Under the pieces are notes generated by a model. That model was not told where the DNA came from. It did no database searches and worked only from the letters and a program-made list of their open reading frames with translations. Both the position numbers and the translations under genes were made by a program. Below, piece after piece: positions 1 through 8,549 of a stretch of 64,000 bases of DNA. How positions within the stretch are numbered: position 1 is the stretch's first letter; every line of letters begins with the position of its first letter. Source of the stretch: Xanthobacter flavus (GTDB lineage: Bacteria; Pseudomonadota; Alphaproteobacteria; Rhizobiales; Xanthobacteraceae); NCBI RefSeq assembly GCF_017875275.1, contig NZ_JAGGML010000001.1:1054001-1118000 (forward strand). The letters are read 5' to 3'.

Positions 1-257
1 CGCCCGAACTCGGCTCTTGCCGAGTTCGGTTCGTGAAAGTCGAAGTCGGCAACAGCCGACTTCGAGGGAGAGGGGAGGAGAACGCAGGCGGCCCGACGTG
101 GATGCCCGGCACACGGCCGGGCATGACGGCGGTGAAAGGAAGCGGACCTCCAGACCCGAACCGGCCAAGCCCCCTCTCCCCTTGCGGGAGAGGGTTGGGG
201 TGAGGGGTACAGCGCCGCAAGAGCCGTCGGCCGGCACCTGTGGAGGTGCGCGCCCCC
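1..257. repeat. Intergenic repeat region: tandem hairpins and a palindromic element
   Basis: No convincing gene lies here. Two perfect 10-bp hairpins sit 12 bp apart: CGAACTCGGC (5-14) pairs with 19-28 over a TCTT loop, and CGAAGTCGGC (41-50) pairs with 55-64 over an AACA loop. The two stems differ by one base. A third palindrome, CCCTCTCCC (172-180) with GGGAGAGGG (186-194), is followed by TTGGGGTGAGGGG; this type of element is common between genes in high-GC alphaproteobacteria. A related C/G-rich block at 252-275 runs into the end of the neighbouring gene. Confidence 0.6.
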
Positions 258-1538
258 TCACCCCGCGGGGAAGGTGCAGGCGTTCTCTTCCGGCGTCGGG
301 GCGATGGCCGAGAGGGCGGTTTCCGCGCCGGGCACGGCGGGGCCGAGGATCATGAGATCCCACTGGTCCTTGACCTCGGCCACCGGGCGGGCGGTCACCG
401 TGTACATCTCCTGGATGAGCTGATGGTCCCAGGAGCGGAAATAGCCCTTGCGCGCCTTGAGGATGTCCAGCTCCGGCTCCTTCTCGAAGAAGGCGATGAG
501 GTCGGCCGCCGCCGTGCTCTTGGTCTCGATCATGGCGCGGGCCACGCTCTTGGTGGCGACGTAATCGCCCCAGGCCTGGTTCTCCGGCGGCTTGCCGAAC
601 TTCTTCACGAAGGCCGCGACGAAGGCCTTCGAGCCGGGGGTCGGCACGTCATGGTGCCAGATCATGGGCCAGATGCCGCCGAAGGTGCCCTTGCCGGCGC
701 CCCAGGCCACCGCCGTATCGAAACCGAAGCCGCCGAACGGATACTTCAGGCCGAATTCCGAATACTGCTTGATGAAGTTGGTTATCTGGTTTCCGGCGAG
801 GTTGGAGATCACCACGTCGGGACGCGACTGGCGCACCTTGAGAAGATAGGGCGAGAAGTCCGTTGCGTCGGTGGGCACCAGTTCGTCGGCGATGACCTCG
901 CCGCCATTCTGGCCGATAAAGCGCTTGGCGACGCGCGACAGATCATGGCCGAAGGCATAGTCGGCGGTGAGGAAGAAGAGTTTCTTGCCCTTGATGAGGC
1001 CGTCACGCAGCATCGCCGCGCCCACCGCCTTCACATATTGGGTATTGGCGCCTTCCACATGGAACATGTAACGGTTGCAATCCTTGCCGCGCAGCGCATC
1101 GGAATTGCCGCCCGTGTTCACGAACACCACCTTGTTGCGCGCCACAACCTGGGCAATGGCCAGCGCAGAGGCGGACGAGATCTCGCCGATGATGACCGCC
1201 GCCTTCTCGCGCTCGATATAGCGCTCCGCCTTGGAGGAGGCGGTGGCGGGGTTCACGCTGTCTTCCATCACGAGGTTGATCTTGCGGCCGTTGATGCCGC
1301 CGGCCGCGTTCAGTTCCTCCACCGCGAGTTGGACGCCCATCTGGCCATAGGCGCCGAGCGGGCCGAGGAAGCCGGTGAGCGGCGTGAGATGGCCGAAGGT
1401 CACCGTGTCGGCCTGCGCCTTCACGATCGCCGGCATGCCGACGCCGCCGAGAAGCGCGGCCGCGCCGGCGCCCTTCAGGAGCGTGCGGCGGCCGATGGAT
1501 GCGGACGCAATTCGGGCGTGAAGCGGAAAGTCAGTCAC
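258..1538 (-). CDS. ABC transporter substrate-binding protein, branched-chain amino acid type (Tat-exported)
   Basis: Periplasmic binding protein of the type-I fold (LivJ/HAAT family), expected to deliver an amino acid, amide or small carboxylate to an ABC permease. I chose the GTG at 1538 because GGAGGAG lies about 8 nt upstream; the ATG at 1556 overlaps that ribosome site. The 426-aa product begins with a twin-arginine signal (R17-R18, then TLLKGAGAAALLGG) and a cleavage site after AQA at residue 43. The mature part starts with VTFGHLTPLTG, typical of the family, and contains GQMGVQLAVEELNAAGG. No permease or ATPase gene is in the window, so it is an orphan here or its partners lie to the left. 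The gene diverges from the GntR regulator at 1671, suggesting regulation by it. The last codons (TFPAG) and stop come from a C/G-rich repeat-like block. Confidence 0.85.
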   Translation of the reverse strand: MTDFPLHARIASASIGRRTLLKGAGAAALLGGVGMPAIVKAQADTVTFGHLTPLTGFLGPLGAYGQMGVQLAVEELNAAGGINGRKINLVMEDSVNPATASSKAERYIEREKAAVIIGEISSASALAIAQVVARNKVVFVNTGGNSDALRGKDCNRYMFHVEGANTQYVKAVGAAMLRDGLIKGKKLFFLTADYAFGHDLSRVAKRFIGQNGGEVIADELVPTDATDFSPYLLKVRQSRPDVVISNLAGNQITNFIKQYSEFGLKYPFGGFGFDTAVAWGAGKGTFGGIWPMIWHHDVPTPGSKAFVAAFVKKFGKPPENQAWGDYVATKSVARAMIETKSTAAADLIAFFEKEPELDILKARKGYFRSWDHQLIQEMYTVTARPVAEVKDQWDLMILGPAVPGAETALSAIAPTPEENACTFPAG

Positions 1539-1635
1539 GGCGTCGTCTCCTCCCATGGATCCGGCTTGGATGTTGCGGTGGCAGGATTTTTCCCGTCCGG
1601 ACCGCACCGGAATGATTGCCGAATGGCTCGGCTAT

Positions 1636-1661
1636 CTGTTATCTGTGATCACACATAGCAG
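1636..1661. promoter_or_regulatory. Palindromic operator between the binding-protein and GntR genes
   Basis: A 26-bp imperfect palindrome with a perfect core TGTGATCACA at 1644-1653; 11 of 13 base pairs are symmetric, including CTG at 1636 and CAG at 1659. The core resembles FadR/GntR-type operators (half sites around GT-N-AC). It ends 9 bp before the GntR start codon, in the divergent promoter region, so autoregulation is the natural reading. Confidence 0.65.
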
Positions 1662-1670
1662 ACGCGGAAC

Positions 1671-2426
1671 ATGGAACACAAGATGCGATCCGCCACCGAT
1701 GGCGATGCCCCCGAGGCCCGCGGCGAGGCGCCGGCGGAAACGCTCGATGGCCGCGTCGGCCGCATCGTCCGCCAGACGCTGGCGGATCAGGTCTATGGCG
1801 ATCTGAAGGAGCTGCTGCTCTCCGGCCGCGCCGCCCCGGGCGAGCGCTTCACCCTGCGCGGGCTCGCCGCCGCCATCGGCACCAGCGCCATGCCGGTGCG
1901 CGAGGCCGTGTCGCGCCTCGTCGCCGAGAACGCGCTGGAAGTGCTGCCCAACCGCGCCGTGCGCGTGCCCCTCATGCCCCGCGCCCGCTTCGCCGAATTG
2001 CGCCTCATCCGCACGAGCCTCGAAGGCCTCGCCGCCGCCACTGCCGCCCGCGAGGCGACGGCGGACGAGATCGCCGAGGTGGTCCGCTTTGAACGCGCCT
2101 TCGCCGCCGAGCGGGGGAAGAAGAGACCGGACGGCGCCGCCGCCATGCGCCACAACAAGGACCTGCACTTCGCCCTCTACCGCGCCGCCCACCTGCCCAC
2201 CCTCATGGGCATGATCGAGGGCCTCTGGCTGCAGATCGGTCCCGTCCTCAACCTCGATTTCCGCGCCGGCCCGGAGCGGGTGCGGCAGGGGGAGGCCCAC
2301 CTCCACCACGCCCGCCTCGTCGCCGCCCTCAAGGCCCGCGATCCGGAGGCGGCACGCGACGCGCTGGTGGCGGATATCTGGAGCGCGGGCGACTTCATCC
2401 TCTCGCGCGACGTGCTGCCGGACTGA
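1671..2426 (+). CDS. GntR family transcriptional regulator, FCD (FadR) subfamily
   Basis: DNA-binding regulator of 251 aa. An N-terminal winged helix-turn-helix (about residues 35-100) contains VYGDLKELLLSGRAAPGERF, then LAAAIGTSAMPVREAVSRL, the GntR signature. A helical FCD ligand-binding domain follows (about 105-240) with the metal-ligand-type segments HNKDLHFALY and HLHHARLVAAL. FCD regulators usually sense organic acids or sugar acids. It lies between a divergent ABC binding protein and a downstream SDR gene (73 bp away) and has a palindromic operator directly upstream, so it probably controls this small catabolic locus. The effector cannot be told from sequence. A second ATG at codon 5 is possible as the start. 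Confidence 0.88.
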   Translation: MEHKMRSATDGDAPEARGEAPAETLDGRVGRIVRQTLADQVYGDLKELLLSGRAAPGERFTLRGLAAAIGTSAMPVREAVSRLVAENALEVLPNRAVRVPLMPRARFAELRLIRTSLEGLAAATAAREATADEIAEVVRFERAFAAERGKKRPDGAAAMRHNKDLHFALYRAAHLPTLMGMIEGLWLQIGPVLNLDFRAGPERVRQGEAHLHHARLVAALKARDPEAARDALVADIWSAGDFILSRDVLPD

Positions 2427-2498
2427 CTCAAAGCTGAATGCGCCCGAACCGGCACCTGACTGCACCGAACCCCCACTAGAAAACCTAGGGAGAACGCC

Positions 2499-3275
2499 AT
2501 GGACCTCGGCATCGCCGGCATCCGCGTCATCATCACCGCCGGCGCCGGCGGCATCGGCCTGGAGATCGCCCGCGCCTTCCTGAAGGAGGGGGCGAAGGTC
2601 GAAGTCTGCGACGTGGATGATGCCGCGCTGGAAGCCCTGGGCGACACCGCGCCGGGGGCCGTCGGCACCTGGTGCGACGTCTCCGACCGGGCCTCCGTCG
2701 CCGCCTTCATGGAGGGTGCGCTGGGCCGCCTCGGCGGCCTCGATGTGCTTGTGAACAATGCGGGAATCGCCGGCCCCACCGGCCGCGTGGACCAGATCTC
2801 GCCGGAGGACTGGGACCGTACTTTGGCGGTGGACATCACCGGCCATTTCAACGTCACCCGCCTCGCCGTGCCGGCCCTGAAGGAGAGCGACAACGCCTCC
2901 ATCATCGGCCTCTCCTCGGCCGCCGGCCGCTTCGGCTTTCCTCTCCGCTCGCCTTATGCGGCAGCGAAGTGGGGGGTGGTCGGGTTCATCAAGTCGCTGG
3001 CCATGGAATTGGGCGAATTCGGTATACGCGCCAATGCCATACTGCCCGGATCGGTGGACGGCCCGCGCATCCGCTCGGTGTTCGAGAACAAGGCGCGGGA
3101 GCGCAACATGTCCATGGAGGAGGTGCAGGCGATGGCCCTCTCCGCCACCTCGCTGAAGCGCCTCATCCCGCCGCAACACCTTGCCAATGTTGCAGTTTTC
3201 CTGTCGTCCCCGATGGGCTCCACCATCTCCGGCCAGGCCATCGCGGTGGACGGCGACATGCAGATGCTGGTGTAG
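2499..3275 (+). CDS. Short-chain dehydrogenase/reductase (SDR) family oxidoreductase
   Basis: Classical SDR of 258 aa, cytoplasmic, NAD(P)-dependent. Visible motifs are the cofactor loop TAGAGGIG (residues 13-20), NNAG near residue 86, catalytic serine in GLSSAAG near 140, and Y153-AAA-K157. The C-terminus ends in SGQAIAVDGDMQM, like 3-oxoacyl-ACP reductase-type members. An aspartate after beta-2 (VCDVDD) suggests NAD preference. AGGGAGA lies upstream of the ATG. It follows the GntR gene and is convergent with the aldehyde dehydrogenase, so oxidation of an alcohol or hydroxy acid feeding that enzyme is plausible. The exact substrate is unknown. Confidence 0.9.
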   Translation: MDLGIAGIRVIITAGAGGIGLEIARAFLKEGAKVEVCDVDDAALEALGDTAPGAVGTWCDVSDRASVAAFMEGALGRLGGLDVLVNNAGIAGPTGRVDQISPEDWDRTLAVDITGHFNVTRLAVPALKESDNASIIGLSSAAGRFGFPLRSPYAAAKWGVVGFIKSLAMELGEFGIRANAILPGSVDGPRIRSVFENKARERNMSMEEVQAMALSATSLKRLIPPQHLANVAVFLSSPMGSTISGQAIAVDGDMQMLV

Positions 3276-3288
3276 GCGCCTGAACCCT

Positions 3289-3319
3289 CGCCGCCCTCCA
3301 GCCCAGCCGGAGGGCGGCG
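3289..3319. terminator. Bidirectional hairpin between convergent SDR and ALDH genes
   Basis: Perfect 11-bp stem CGCCGCCCTCC (3289-3299) / GGAGGGCGGCG (3309-3319) with a 9-nt loop, in the 66-bp gap between two genes that end toward each other. There is no long U-tract on either strand, so termination efficiency is uncertain. Confidence 0.6.
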
Positions 3320-3341
3320 AAAGTCATTTCCGGCCTGAGGG

Positions 3342-4784
3342 TTAGATCCCGGCCTGCGACACGAACTTGGGGTTCAGATAGGCCTCGATGGCCTCCGAGC
3401 CGCCCTCCGAGCCATAGCCGGAATCCTTGATGCCGCCGAACGGAACCTCAGGCAGCGCAAGGCCCAGGTGGTTGATGGTCATCATGCCGGCCTGCACCCG
3501 GTGCGCCACCTGCTGGGCGGTCTTGGCCGAGCGGGTATAGGCATAGGAGGCAAGGCCATAGGGCAGCCGATTGGCCTCGGTGACGGCCTCCTCGAAATCC
3601 GAGAAGGGCAGCATCATGGCCAGCGGCCCGAACGGCTCCTCATTCATCATCCGCATGTCGCGGGTGACGCCGGTGACCACCGTGGGCTCGAAGAAATAGC
3701 CTTTGTTTCCAATGCGTCCGCCGCCGGTCGCCACCTCCGCGCCCTTCTGACGGGCATCGGCGATGAGGGCCTCCATGGCCGGGATGCGGCGCTCGTTGGC
3801 GAGCGGACCCATGGTGGTCCCGGCCTCAAGGCCGTTGCCCACTTTCACCCCCTTGGCGACGGTGACGAAGGCGTCCACGAACTCCTCGTAGACGTTCTCC
3901 TGAATGAGATAGCGGGTCGGCGAGACGCACACCTGACCGGCATTGCGGAACTTCGCAGCGGCGATCTGCTTGGCTGCGGCGGTCACGTCGGCATCGTCGA
4001 ACACGATCACCGGCGAGTGCCCGCCCAGTTCCATGGTGGCGCGCTTCATGTGCTCGCCGGCGAGCGCCGCCAGCTTCTTGCCCACGGGCGTGGAGCCGGT
4101 GAAGGTGATCTTGCGGATGGTGGGATGCGGGATGAGATACTCGCTCACCTCAGCCGGCACGCCATAGACAAGCCCGATGACCCCGGCCGGAACGCCCACG
4201 TCCACGAAGGCGCGGATCAGCTCGGCGGGCGAGGCCGGCGTCTCCTCCGGCGCCTTCACGATGATGGAGCAGCCGGCCGCCAGGGCGCCGCACAGCTTGC
4301 GCACCACCTGGTTGATGGGGAAGTTCCACGGCGTGAAGGCCGCCACCGGCCCCACCGGCTCCTTGATGACGAGCTGGTAGACGCCGGGCGCGCGGGCCGG
4401 AATGACCCGGCCATAGGCGCGGCGGGCCTCCTCGGCGAACCAGTCAATGATGTCGGCGGCGGCCAGCGTCTCCATCCGCGCCTCCACCAGCGGCTTTCCC
4501 TGCTCCAGCGTCATCAGGCGGGCGATGCCGTCCGCGCGCTCGCGCAGCAGGTCGGCGGCCTTGCGCATGAGCTTGGACCGATCAAAGGCGGACATCTTGC
4601 TCCAGGTGGCGAATCCGCGCTCCGTCGCTTCCAGCGCCGCGTCGAGGTCGGCGCGCGAGCAATGGGCGACCGAACCGATCTCCTCCTCCGTGGCGGGATT
4701 GATGACCGGGATGCGGCGGCCACCCTCGGCGTCGCGCCAGACGCCGTCGATGTGGAGCTGGACGTTCGGATAGGCATCGGACAT
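3342..4784 (-). CDS. NAD(P)-dependent aldehyde dehydrogenase, succinate-semialdehyde dehydrogenase-like
   Basis: ALDH superfamily enzyme of 480 aa, oxidising an aldehyde to its acid in the cytoplasm. The ATG at 4784 is preceded by AGGGAGA; a longer open frame upstream reads through non-coding sequence. Cofactor and catalytic motifs are present: [20 protein letters not shown]252 in ELGGHSP and C286 in AGQVCVSP, with the standard 34-residue spacing, plus EEPFGP. Overall character ([27 protein letters not shown]) fits the succinate- or glutarate-semialdehyde group. It is convergent with the SDR gene and could oxidise an aldehyde made by it. Substrate is inferred, not shown. Confidence 0.88.
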   Translation of the reverse strand: MSDAYPNVQLHIDGVWRDAEGGRRIPVINPATEEEIGSVAHCSRADLDAALEATERGFATWSKMSAFDRSKLMRKAADLLRERADGIARLMTLEQGKPLVEARMETLAAADIIDWFAEEARRAYGRVIPARAPGVYQLVIKEPVGPVAAFTPWNFPINQVVRKLCGALAAGCSIIVKAPEETPASPAELIRAFVDVGVPAGVIGLVYGVPAEVSEYLIPHPTIRKITFTGSTPVGKKLAALAGEHMKRATMELGGHSPVIVFDDADVTAAAKQIAAAKFRNAGQVCVSPTRYLIQENVYEEFVDAFVTVAKGVKVGNGLEAGTTMGPLANERRIPAMEALIADARQKGAEVATGGGRIGNKGYFFEPTVVTGVTRDMRMMNEEPFGPLAMMLPFSDFEEAVTEANRLPYGLASYAYTRSAKTAQQVAHRVQAGMMTINHLGLALPEVPFGGIKDSGYGSEGGSEAIEAYLNPKFVSQAGI

Positions 4785-5076
4785 TGGGTTTTCTCCCTGG
4801 GCGTCGCGCGGCAGAGTGCACGGGCGCCAATCGAATCGCGTCTTCGTATCGGTCTTTGCGCCCCGACGTGCCGGTGGCCGCCATCCGGCAAACCGGCTGG
4901 AGCGCTGCGGGACTGAACATCGGAACAGGGCGTGGCGGGCAGGCGCCGGGGCGGGCTGACATCCTATGCGGCAACGGTGCAATTGAGAACCTGCGGTGCG
5001 CGCGGGGAAACCGGGGGGAGGTCCGCAGCGTTGGCATGGCTGGACGGCGAAACGCCGGGCCAGTCCGGAGGACCCC
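4785..5076. other. Intergenic region between divergent ALDH and small protein genes
   Basis: About 290 bp with no supported gene. It must hold the promoter of the aldehyde dehydrogenase on the minus strand and of the small gene at 5077. I see no clear -35/-10 pair or operator. Confidence 0.4.
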
Positions 5077-5370
5077 ATGAACACCGCGAACCTGCAATTG
5101 GAAGGCGTGCTCCTCGCCTTGTCACGCCTACTCGAGACCATGCGGCACAAGGGCCTCCTCACATCCGGCGAGATCGAGACGGCGCTCGCCGAGGCGGAGG
5201 ACGCCTGCCGCCGCGATGCCGCCTGCCGCACCATAAGCCCGGGGCAGGCCGAAGGGGTGCTGTTTCCCATCCGCTTCCTGCGCGCAGCCACCAATCGCCA
5301 GGAAGGCCCGGCCCCGACCTTCACCGACATCGCCACGTCCATCGGGGAGAACAAGGACAGGAACGGCTGA
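5077..5370 (+). CDS. Small hypothetical protein
   Basis: A 97-aa protein with ATG at 5077 and GGAGG about 6 nt upstream, which favours it over the longer frame from 4996. The sequence is soluble and mostly helical: [17 protein letters not shown] and [19 protein letters not shown]. It has no signal peptide, membrane segment or recognisable motif. It is separated by about 140 bp from the efflux genes downstream. I do not recognise the family. Confidence 0.6.
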   Translation: MNTANLQLEGVLLALSRLLETMRHKGLLTSGEIETALAEAEDACRRDAACRTISPGQAEGVLFPIRFLRAATNRQEGPAPTFTDIATSIGENKDRNG

Positions 5371-5468
5371 GCCGGCGTAGGGCGCCGGAGCTTCTCAAGT
5401 CCGGCTCTGGCGCCGAGGGGTTCCCAAAGGGTATCAAGCGGCGGCACGCCCCAGCGCGGCGGGCGGTT

Positions 5469-5491
5469 GACCTCCGCGCCCTGCGGAGGTC
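5469..5491 (+). promoter_or_regulatory. Stem-loop directly upstream of the efflux operon ribosome site
   Basis: Perfect 9-bp stem GACCTCCGC (5469-5477) / GCGGAGGTC (5483-5491) with a 5-nt loop. It ends 4 nt before GGGGAGG, the ribosome site of the following TTG-start gene. Position suggests an effect on translation or mRNA stability, or a terminator-like element for the small gene upstream; there is no U-tract. Confidence 0.5.
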
Positions 5492-5507
5492 ATGTGGGGA
5501 GGCGCCT

Positions 5508-6488
5508 TTGCTGTCCTTTGTCGAACGCCATGTGATCGCCTCGATCCTCGGCTCCGTGGTGCTGGCGTTCCTCGTCTACGAAACCTCGGTGCGGTTCTTC
5601 GCCTACACGGGCGATGCCTATGTGGCGACGGATGTAATCTTCGTCGCGCCCGAGGTGTCCGGCCCCCTCGCCAAGGTGGCGGTGGGCGATGACGCCCAGG
5701 TCGCGGCCGGGGCGATGCTCGCCGAGATCGAGCGGGAGCCGTTCGCGCTGGCGGTCAGCGCCGCCGAGGCGCAGGTCGCGCTGGCGGCCGAGCGCATTCG
5801 CCTTGCCGAGGCGGCGATCGACGAGAGCACGGCCATGGTGTCCGCCGCCCGCGCGTCCCTCGACAACGCCCGGCGCCAGCAGACCCGCTCCGAATCCCTC
5901 TCCCAGACCGGCGACATCTCCGCCGAGGCGCTGGATATGGTGCGGCGGGACGCGGTGGTCGCCGCCGCCGACCTTCAGAAGGCGGAAAGCCTCGCCGCCG
6001 TGGCGCAGACCCTCGTCACCGTGCGGCGGGCGGAGCAGGCGACTGCCGCCCAGGCCCTCGCCAAGGCCAGCTACGAACTCTCCCGCACCCGCATCGTCAG
6101 CCCGGTAAAGGGACGCGTCGCGCCGCTCACGGTGCGCACCGGCGATTACGCCACCGCCGGCAGGCCCCTCGCGGCCGTGGTGTCGGATCTGAATTGGCAC
6201 ATCGTCGCGGCGGTGGACGAGCGCCATCTGGCGCGGCTGAAGCCCGGCCAGAGCGTGCTGTTCAGCATCGGCTCCGATCCCTGGCGGTCGCACTGGGGCA
6301 CGGTGCGCTCGATCTCGCCGGGCATCTCCCGCACCGCCGGCGAGGATGGTGCCCTCCCCTACGTGCCCCTGAGCACCGACTGGATCCGCCTGCCCCGCCG
6401 CTTCCCCGTGCTCATCGACATGGGCGACCTGCCGGCGCGCGCGCCGCTCTACCGCGGCGCCGACGCCCGCGTGCTGATCTGGTTCTGA
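5508..6488 (+). CDS. HlyD/EmrA-AaeA-like membrane fusion protein
   Basis: Periplasmic adaptor subunit of an efflux system, 326 aa. I chose the TTG at 5508 because GGGGAGG ends 5 nt upstream and the protein then begins directly before its single N-terminal anchor (VIASILGSVVLAFLVYE, about residues 9-25). The barrel-sandwich halves are visible: VIFVAPEVSGPLAKVAVGDD near residues 44-63 and YELSRTRIVSPVKGRVAPL near 190, flanking a coiled coil rich in Ala/Glu. The gene lies 4 bp before a FUSC-family transporter, the same pairing as AaeA-AaeB, so export of aromatic acids or similar hydrophobic compounds is likely. TTG as start is inferred. Confidence 0.8.
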   Translation: MLSFVERHVIASILGSVVLAFLVYETSVRFFAYTGDAYVATDVIFVAPEVSGPLAKVAVGDDAQVAAGAMLAEIEREPFALAVSAAEAQVALAAERIRLAEAAIDESTAMVSAARASLDNARRQQTRSESLSQTGDISAEALDMVRRDAVVAAADLQKAESLAAVAQTLVTVRRAEQATAAQALAKASYELSRTRIVSPVKGRVAPLTVRTGDYATAGRPLAAVVSDLNWHIVAAVDERHLARLKPGQSVLFSIGSDPWRSHWGTVRSISPGISRTAGEDGALPYVPLSTDWIRLPRRFPVLIDMGDLPARAPLYRGADARVLIWF

Positions 6489-6492
6489 CCCC

Positions 6493-7545
6493 ATGGCCGC
6501 GACAGGCTGGAGCGCGCGGCAGGGCCTCATCACAGCCGCGAGCGTGGTGCTCGCCCTGCTGATGGCGGCGGCGCTCGGGCTGCAGGGACTGTGGTGGGCC
6601 GCGATCTCGGCCTGGGTGGTGTCGAACCCGGATTTTTCCGCGCTCTGGCGCAAGGCCGGCATGCGCCTCGCCGGCACCGCGGTGGGGCTTTCCGCCGGCT
6701 ATGTCCTTGCGGTGGCGCTGGAGGGCATTCCGCTGTTCCAGGCGCTGGCCCTGTTCATCATCTGCGGGGTCGGCTCCTATTTGCGGTTCGGGAGCCGCTA
6801 CGGCTATGCGTGGTTCTACGGCACCATCACGCTCATGCTGATGCTGGCGGTGAGCATCGTCGAGACCGGCGCGCTCTTTTCCTTCGCGCAGAACCGTTTC
6901 CTGGAGATCGCCTGTGGCGTGGTGGCAAGCGCCGTCATTCACGCCGCCGCCCGCCCCCGGAGCGACCGGGCCGCGACCGCGTTGCCTGCCTCACCCGGTG
7001 AACCGGCAGCGCCCGCGCAGCCGGCTGATCTCGACCTCGTGCATATCGGGCTCGTGGCGGGCACATCGGCGGTGGCGATGGTGGCGCTGTGGTCCTGGTT
7101 CGACCTGCCATCGCTGCCGCAGGCCATCGGCTCTTCGCTGGCGGTGCTGGACAAGGACTTCGGCGCCATGCGGGTGCGCGGACGCCAGCGCGTGCTCGGC
7201 TGCATCCTGGGTGCGCTTGCCGGGCTTGCCGCGCTGCTGCTCCAGCTCGACAATCTGGTCGTCTATCTGACCGTGCTGGCGGGCGGCATCTTCTATTTCT
7301 CCCGCCTGCACAATGGCGGCGGGCCCCAGAGCTATATCGGCACCCAGGGCGGCGTCGCCTTCATCACCGCACTCATCACGGACGGAGGGCCACCGGATGC
7401 GCTGATGCCGGTGCTTGAACGTCTCGCGGGGATTTTCATCGGCGTCGCGCTGATGCTGGCTGCGTCGTTCGTGCTGTCCGCGCTGAAGCGCAGGCAGATC
7501 GCCCGAGAGACCGCGACCAGGCCGACGACCGGGCCGGCCGGCTAG
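6493..7545 (+). CDS. FUSC family (AaeB-like) inner-membrane transporter
   Basis: Integral membrane protein of 350 aa with two clusters of hydrophobic segments: about residues 12-160 (for example LITAASVVLALLMAAALGLQ, FQALALFIICGVGSYL, ITLMLMLAVSIV) and 180-340. This duplicated layout fits fusaric acid resistance/AaeB transporters. The FUSC-type segment MRVRGRQRVLGCILGALAGL is present. It starts 4 bp after the membrane fusion protein gene, so the two are translated together and form one efflux complex. It is shorter than E. coli AaeB (about 650 aa), lacking the large cytoplasmic domain. The substrate is unknown. Confidence 0.78.
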   Translation: MAATGWSARQGLITAASVVLALLMAAALGLQGLWWAAISAWVVSNPDFSALWRKAGMRLAGTAVGLSAGYVLAVALEGIPLFQALALFIICGVGSYLRFGSRYGYAWFYGTITLMLMLAVSIVETGALFSFAQNRFLEIACGVVASAVIHAAARPRSDRAATALPASPGEPAAPAQPADLDLVHIGLVAGTSAVAMVALWSWFDLPSLPQAIGSSLAVLDKDFGAMRVRGRQRVLGCILGALAGLAALLLQLDNLVVYLTVLAGGIFYFSRLHNGGGPQSYIGTQGGVAFITALITDGGPPDALMPVLERLAGIFIGVALMLAASFVLSALKRRQIARETATRPTTGPAG

Positions 7546-7672
7546 AGCACGCGCCGATCTGATTGCGCGATCAGCTTGGATGACGCGTTCTCTTTTTGAG
7601 CGTTCGAGGACGCTTCACCGATCGGGTTGTTTCACCTTGATCGGATCAGGACCAGCGCCCCCTCGCCCAGCC
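7546..7672. other. Intergenic tract with dispersed-repeat character
   Basis: A 127-bp gap between convergent genes. CTGAT (7558-7562) can pair with ATCAG (7570-7574), followed later by CTTTTTG, and the stretch TTTCACCTTGATCGGATC resembles a sequence often found between genes in Hyphomicrobiales. No gene is supported. Confidence 0.35.
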
Positions 7673-8455
7673 TCAGGCCAAGGCGCGTCGCAACAGCCGC
7701 CGCCCGAGGCGGGCCGGCCCGTAGTGCCATGCCAGGGCCATCCGGTCCGCGAACGCCATGCCGCTGTCGGCACGGGGCACGAACCAGGCATTGTGACCGG
7801 TGCGACGCACCAGCACATAACCCTGCGCCCGGAGCAGGCGGCGGCTGCGGCCGAACTGCACCCGATCGTCAACCAGGACAAGTCGCGGCCGGAACCGCGA
7901 GGCCGTGAAGCCGGAGAGCACATCCGCCTCCGTGCCGCCCACGTCGATGGAGAGGAAGTCGAAGCCGGTCACGCCCGCATCCGTCAGGATATCGTCGAGC
8001 CGTCGGGCCTCGACCTGCATCACGCCGCTCGGCTGCTCGCCCGGAAACAGGTGCGACCGCGCCTCCCATCCCAAGAGCCAGAGCTGAAGCGTGGCCGGGG
8101 CTCCGGGACCGGCGCAGGCGACCGGGACGACCTCGGCCTTCCGCGTCGTCCTGAGGGCTCTGGCAAGCTCCGCGGAGGGCTCGATGAGCAGACCGCGCCA
8201 GCCATTCAGTTCGAGATGATAGGTCTGGCTGCCGCGAATGGGGTCACCCGCGCCGACCTCGACAAACGTCCCGATGGCATTTCCGAGCCAGGCCGCAACG
8301 AGACCTCGCTCGTGATGAGAAGGATTGATGACACGACCGCCATCATCAGCAATCACGGCTGCACGCATGGCACCCCACCCAATTAACTGAGCGGAAAGTA
8401 CCTCTATACCTAAATTTTCACAATGGTAATCAGGTCCATATTTCTGTCGTAACAT
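7673..8455 (-). CDS. FkbM family methyltransferase
   Basis: SAM-dependent methyltransferase-like protein of up to 260 aa. Family features are TFVEVGAGDP (SAM-binding glycine loop), LELNGWRGLLIEPS and FDFLSIDVGGTEADVL, the last corresponding to the usual SIDVEG motif with E replaced by G. The start is uncertain: the ATG at 8455 has no clear ribosome site, and an ATG at 8368 gives a 231-aa protein that still covers the domain, with a weak GGTGGGG upstream. FkbM proteins O-methylate sugars or lipids. Two more FkbM genes lie in the polysaccharide region of this window. It is convergent with the efflux genes and not in an evident operon. Confidence 0.75.
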   Translation of the reverse strand: MLRQKYGPDYHCENLGIEVLSAQLIGWGAMRAAVIADDGGRVINPSHHERGLVAAWLGNAIGTFVEVGAGDPIRGSQTYHLELNGWRGLLIEPSAELARALRTTRKAEVVPVACAGPGAPATLQLWLLGWEARSHLFPGEQPSGVMQVEARRLDDILTDAGVTGFDFLSIDVGGTEADVLSGFTASRFRPRLVLVDDRVQFGRSRRLLRAQGYVLVRRTGHNAWFVPRADSGMAFADRMALAWHYGPARLGRRLLRRALA

Positions 8456-8549
8456 CCAGAACTGGAGCTAAATTTTTAGGCATAGCGGACCTTATTTGTG
8501 ATGATCGGATATCGCAGCGAAATAATCCAGACACATATTGAAATTTACT

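Noticed and set aside
1632-3179. 515-codon open frame antisense to the GntR and SDR genes
   Set aside because: Spans two well-supported genes and an intergenic gap on the other strand; low-complexity product.
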